Shown in pieces: positions 6,530 through 9,014 of a stretch of 9,014 nucleotides of DNA. The DNA comes from an uncultured Clostridia bacterium. GTDB lineage: Bacteria > Bacillota > Clostridia > Oscillospirales > Ruminococcaceae. Numbering within the stretch: the stretch's first letter is position 1; every line of letters starts with the position of its first letter. The stretch spans positions 1-9,014 of the forward strand of contig CAMEPN010000040.1 in NCBI GenBank assembly GCA_945931735.1. Direction: 5' to 3'. The translations under genes were made by a program, and so were the position numbers. The notes beneath the pieces are model-generated. The model was given only the letters and a program-made list of their open reading frames with translations. It made no database searches and was not told the DNA's origin.

Positions 6530-7230
6530 ATAATGAGCTGAAAACAAGATTTGACGAGATCTATTCTCCCCCGAAGGATCTCCCGTCCCGTATCCTCGAG
6601 AAATACGAGCTGCTTTCCTGCTTGAAGCATTCGGAAAGCAGGCAGGTTTATCTGTTCAGGGAGATATCCACCGCGAAAAAAGTGATAGTAAAATGCGGCA
6701 AGGCGAAAAACAGCGAGCTTCTAAAAAAGGAGTACGATATTCTGTGCGCCGCAGACCCGCAGACGGCGCAGCTTTTCCCCGCGCCGCTGGATTATTTCTG
6801 CGAGGGCGATATGCATTACTATGTCCGCGAGTACGCTGAGGGACTTACGCTGGACGAGCTGGTACGAACAAGGGGCGTTCTCCCTACGATGGAAGCACGC
6901 GCCGCAGCCGCGGAAATATGCGGCATTGTGCACAGGCTTCACCACGCAAAGCCGCCGATAATCTGCCGCGATATTAAACCCGAAAACCTTATCGTCTGCC
7001 CCGACGGAAAATACCGCATAATAGACCTTGACACTGCGCGTTACATTAGAGATGACGCACAGCACGACACAAAGCTTTTGGGCACGCAGGAAAACGCCGC
7101 GCCCGAACAGTACGGCTACCGCCAATCCGACAAGCGTACGGACGTGTACGCTATCGGTATGCTGCTGCTTTTTTGGTGTCGGGCGGCTATGACAAAAACG
7201 CCGGGTTACCCGAGGACATCAGAAAAATAG
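6526..7230 (+). CDS. Ser/Thr protein kinase, N-terminal catalytic part of a frameshifted receptor kinase
   Basis: The frame gives 234 residues, of which the first 216 are family-like. Hanks-type features seen are the ATP-anchoring Lys56 in VIVKCG, the helix C Glu69, and the catalytic loop CRDIKPEN (147-154), with Asp149 and Asn154 and Cys instead of His in HRD. Further features are DLD (167-169) in place of DFG, APEQ (192-195), and KRTDVYAIG (203-211), which is subdomain IX. The glycine-rich loop is degenerate (LLSCLKHSESRQVYLF). After Phe216 the frame turns into an unrelated tail, WCRAAMTKTPGYPRTSEK. The missing subdomains X-XI continue in the -1 frame (see the next entry). Read through, the protein would be about 721 residues, a type II membrane kinase with an extracellular LRR domain. 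The HTH gene overlaps it by 4 bases. As annotated, the kinase lacks its final helices and would probably be unstable. Confidence 0.86.
   Translation: MNNELKTRFDEIYSPPKDLPSRILEKYELLSCLKHSESRQVYLFREISTAKKVIVKCGKAKNSELLKKEYDILCAADPQTAQLFPAPLDYFCEGDMHYYVREYAEGLTLDELVRTRGVLPTMEARAAAAEICGIVHRLHHAKPPIICRDIKPENLIVCPDGKYRIIDLDTARYIRDDAQHDTKLLGTQENAAPEQYGYRQSDKRTDVYAIGMLLLFWCRAAMTKTPGYPRTSEK
7168..7176 (+). other. One-base frame break at a run of six T within the kinase gene
   Basis: The kinase frame reads CTT TTT TGG (7168-7176), while the downstream frame is entered at TTG (7173). A seventh T, or a -1 slip of a tRNA on TTT, would give LLLFLVSGG and join the two halves exactly as the family expects. 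Both frames are clean up to this point and after it. The heptamer TTTTTTG (7169-7175) is not in the classical X-XXY-YYZ phase of the upstream frame. Confidence 0.85.
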
Positions 7231-8690
7231 TAAACCGCTGCACCGAGTTTTATCCCTACCGCAGATATTCCAATGCCGACGCGCTGCGGCGCGCATTACT
7301 TGGGCGCAGCACAGCCGCGACGGCAGGTTTTGCGGCTTCCTTTACGGCATTGGGCGCGGCGGTCGTTCTTGCGGTTTCATTATTGCTGCCAAAGCCTGCG
7401 GCAGATCTGACAGGCGACGCGGCGCTGAACACCTCGTCGGATAATACCGAGCCCAATGTTTCGGAAGCGACATTGCAGTCGGGCGAAACCGCCGATGCTG
7501 CCGATACTACCGCGCAGACCGACGAAACCTCGTCCGCCGCTGCCGAAACGACCCCGCAGACGAACGAAACGTCCCCCGCCGTTACCACCGGAACGACCCC
7601 GCAGACGAACAAAACGTCCCCCGCCGTTACCGGAACGACCCCGCAGTCGGACGCGCAAACTGCCTCGACGACGCCGGTCATCTCGCCGGAGGGAAACGTG
7701 GTGTTCACAGAGCCGCGCATTGAAAAGGCGGCTCGGCTTAATCTGGGTTTAAGCGACAGCGATCCTTTCGGCGAGGAGCAGCTTAAACAGGTGACGTTGA
7801 TCGTTCTGGACGGCGACAAATATTTTAAAAGCTTCGACGAATACCAGCAGTTTATCTGGGACGGCGGCTGGATAGAGGAAGCGGATGTACCATATATTGA
7901 AGAACCGCTGGATCTGTCGGATCTGACGATGTTTGAAAATCTGGAAGCATTTGCACTGATAAAGCAGAATACCGACCCACTTCCCGACCTGAGCTGCTGC
8001 CCTAAACTGAAACAATGCGTGATAAATTTTTGTCCGATTGATGACATCTACGGGCTTAGAAATTGCACCGAGCTTGAAACGCTCAATTTGAGCGGCACCC
8101 CGCTTGACGATATTTCCCCGCTAAAAGGATGTAAAAACCTAAAAACCTTTAACGTGTCTACGACCTACGTAGAGGATATCAGCGTCATTGAAGGAAACCC
8201 ACTGGAACAGCTTTGCACGGGCAGATATACATATGTTACTCCGCAGCAGATTGCCTCTTTTCCGGAGCTGTATAGTCTGAATATATGCAACGTTGACGAT
8301 AAACTTCTGGCGGAGATAAAGAATCTGAAAAAGCTGTTATTCCTTTATGTCGGGGGAAATTATGAATATACGGATATGACGGCTTTCTCGGATATGAAAA
8401 CCCTCACCGAGATCTGGTTTGAGGGCTCGGATAATTTCGTCAGTCTGGAGGGCGTTCAGAGCCTAAAAAGGCTGCGCCTTCTTAATGTTTCCTCCACTGC
8501 TGTCAGCGAGATTCCCGCCGACTTTGCGCTGTCGCAGCTTGAGCAGATAAATATAGCCAACACTGCGATAACGGATTTCACGCCTCTGCTTAACTGCCGT
8601 AATCTTAAAGAGGTATTTGTAAGCGAGGATATGCTTGAAAACGCGCAGGCGCAGCTTGGCGCGACAGAAATCAACATTATACTTAATTAA
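7173..8690 (+). CDS. Kinase C-lobe end, membrane span, Thr-rich stalk and internalin-like LRR ectodomain (second half of the receptor kinase)
   Basis: The open frame gives 505 residues counted from TTG at 7173. There is no ribosome binding site, so this is not an independent start. Residues 10-43 (EDIRKIVNRCTEFYPYRRYSNADALRRAL) are the end of a kinase domain with its conserved Arg. One membrane span covers about 52-72. A Thr/Ser/Pro/Ala stalk (about 80-172) contains near-identical repeats. An LRR cap-like segment (about 176-212, FTEPRIEKAARLNLGL) follows. Eleven leucine-rich repeats then begin at residues 257, 279, 301, 323, 344, 366, 388, 411, 434, 456 and 478. The 22-residue period and the LxxLxLSGTPLDDISPLKGC pattern match the internalin/SDS22 class. 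The topology puts the LRRs outside, where they could bind protein or glycan ligands and signal to the kinase. The ligand is unknown. Confidence 0.85.
   Translation: MVSGGYDKNAGLPEDIRKIVNRCTEFYPYRRYSNADALRRALLGRSTAATAGFAASFTALGAAVVLAVSLLLPKPAADLTGDAALNTSSDNTEPNVSEATLQSGETADAADTTAQTDETSSAAAETTPQTNETSPAVTTGTTPQTNKTSPAVTGTTPQSDAQTASTTPVISPEGNVVFTEPRIEKAARLNLGLSDSDPFGEEQLKQVTLIVLDGDKYFKSFDEYQQFIWDGGWIEEADVPYIEEPLDLSDLTMFENLEAFALIKQNTDPLPDLSCCPKLKQCVINFCPIDDIYGLRNCTELETLNLSGTPLDDISPLKGCKNLKTFNVSTTYVEDISVIEGNPLEQLCTGRYTYVTPQQIASFPELYSLNICNVDDKLLAEIKNLKKLLFLYVGGNYEYTDMTAFSDMKTLTEIWFEGSDNFVSLEGVQSLKRLRLLNVSSTAVSEIPADFALSQLEQINIANTAITDFTPLLNCRNLKEVFVSEDMLENAQAQLGATEINIILN
7548..7646 (+). repeat. In-frame tandem repeats coding the Thr/Pro stalk
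   Basis: A 45-base unit (7548-7592) and a 42-base unit (7593-7634) are nearly identical, differing by one base and a three-base gap. The first 12 bases of a third copy follow (7635-7646), and a more diverged unit precedes (about 7509-7547). They encode TTPQTNETSPAVTTG-type units. All unit lengths are multiples of three, so stalk length can change by recombination without breaking the frame. Confidence 0.85.
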
Positions 8691-8697
8691 CAATTAA

Positions 8698-8770
8698 CCA
8701 ACATTGTTATTGTTGAAAACGACAAAAAGAGGCGTTTTCTTCTCCGAGCGTAACAATGTTGGTTTTTTTT
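8698..8770 (+). terminator. Two-tier intrinsic terminator of the HTH-kinase operon
   Basis: CCAACATTGTTA (8698-8709) pairs perfectly over 12 bases with TAACAATGTTGG (8751-8762), followed by eight T (8763-8770). The 41-base loop holds a second hairpin, GAAAACG (8715-8721)/CGTTTTC (8733-8739). The outer stem begins eight bases after the stop codon. Confidence 0.92.
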
Positions 8771-8780
8771 GTGCTAAAAT

Positions 8781-8809
8781 TATTCAAAGTGCAGCAATGC
8801 ACCTATTTT
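8781..8809 (+). promoter_or_regulatory. Possible promoter/operator of the secreted protein gene
   Basis: GTGCA (8789-8793) and TGCAC (8798-8802) form an inverted repeat with a four-base spacer, directly before a candidate -10 TATTTT (8804-8809). The matching -35 region (TATTCA at 8781-8786, 17 bases away) is poor. A promoter is expected here because a strong terminator lies just upstream, but which bases form it is uncertain. Confidence 0.3.
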
Positions 8810-8833
8810 AAAGAATGATAAGGAGGAATTATT

Positions 8834-9014
8834 ATGAAATTCCGCAGGATATCATCAGCGTTTGTTGCGGCAACAGTGGCATTCACAACGGTTGCATTAT
8901 CTATGCCCGCAATAGCTGATGTCGGTTCGTGGAGCGATAACGGCGACGGAACGTACAGCTATACACATGGCGACGACGCTTCCGCGGGAGTAGCCTCGCT
9001 GGATCTGCTATCCC
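8834..9014 (+). CDS. Secreted protein, N-terminal part only (cut by window end)
   Basis: Sixty codons are visible. AAGGAGGAA (8820-8828) gives a strong ribosome binding site for the ATG. Residues 1-28 are a classical signal peptide (MKFRRISSAFVAATVAFTTV, then a hydrophobic core, cut after AIA). The mature protein begins DVGSWSDNGDGTYSYTHGDD, an Asp/Gly-rich stretch resembling short repeats found in bacterial surface proteins. I do not recognise the family. It lies behind the HTH-kinase unit, separated by that unit's terminator, so it is an independent gene. It could be a target of the regulator or a surface partner, but nothing seen proves this. Confidence 0.8.
   Translation, partial: MKFRRISSAFVAATVAFTTVALSMPAIADVGSWSDNGDGTYSYTHGDDASAGVASLDLLS

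Noticed and set aside
7168..7176. Canonical programmed -1 frameshift heptamer
   Set aside because: TTTTTTG is out of the required X-XXY-YYZ phase relative to the kinase frame, and no clear downstream pseudoknot was seen. Simple slippage or an indel remains possible.
7548..7646. CRISPR-like array
   Set aside because: The units are adjacent with no unique spacers and are in frame within a coding stalk.
7456..7752. Pro/Arg-rich plus-strand frame over the stalk repeats
   Set aside because: It is a frame-shifted reading of the Thr-rich repeats, and repeats create open frames in all phases.

Overview
The window looks like chromosomal DNA of a Gram-positive gut Clostridia of the Ruminococcus/Oscillospiraceae kind. 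This is inferred from a T-box leader, consensus sigma-A promoters and strong AGGAGG-type ribosome binding sites. A surface protein ending in an SPDTG sorting-like signal and a moderately GC-rich coding style with AT-rich spacers point the same way. No RNA gene, CRISPR array or complete insertion sequence was found.

Region 1 (1-3592, + strand) is aromatic amino acid and tyrosine metabolism. A sigma-A promoter drives a class I DAHP synthase (aroG type). With no terminator in between, the transcript runs into a complete T-box riboswitch whose likely specifier is UAC (Tyr). The T-box is followed by a small wall-anchored lipid-exposed or surface protein of unknown function and then by tyrosyl-tRNA synthetase (tyrS), which ends in a hairpin terminator. 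The layout suggests that uncharged tRNA-Tyr raises expression of both the surface protein and tyrS.

Region 2 (3612-4342, - strand) is a monocistronic ThrH-type HAD phosphatase. It has a perfect TTGACA-17-TATAAT promoter and its own terminator, convergent with that of tyrS.

Region 3 (4410-5808, + strand) is a two-gene cell-wall lysis unit: an Amidase_6-type cysteine peptidase/amidase and a 2xLysM-GH18 protein of the YaaH/SleL kind. Neither has a signal peptide. The GH18 gene breaks off inside the last part of its barrel, so it is probably a pseudogene, and the break marks the edge of the next block.

Region 4 (about 5809-8770, + strand) is the most interesting part. A strong promoter with a structured leader drives an XRE-like helix-turn-helix gene that overlaps by ATGA with a Ser/Thr kinase gene. 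The kinase frame is broken by one base in a run of six T. Read across that point, it encodes a protein of about 721 residues: cytoplasmic kinase, one membrane span, a repetitive Thr/Ser/Pro stalk and eleven internalin-like 22-residue leucine-rich repeats outside the cell. A two-tier hairpin terminator closes the unit.

Region 5 (8834-9014) is the start of another secreted protein, cut by the window end. The regulator, kinase and leucine-rich receptor look like one surface-sensing system that has either just been inactivated, is switched by slippage, or carries a sequencing error.
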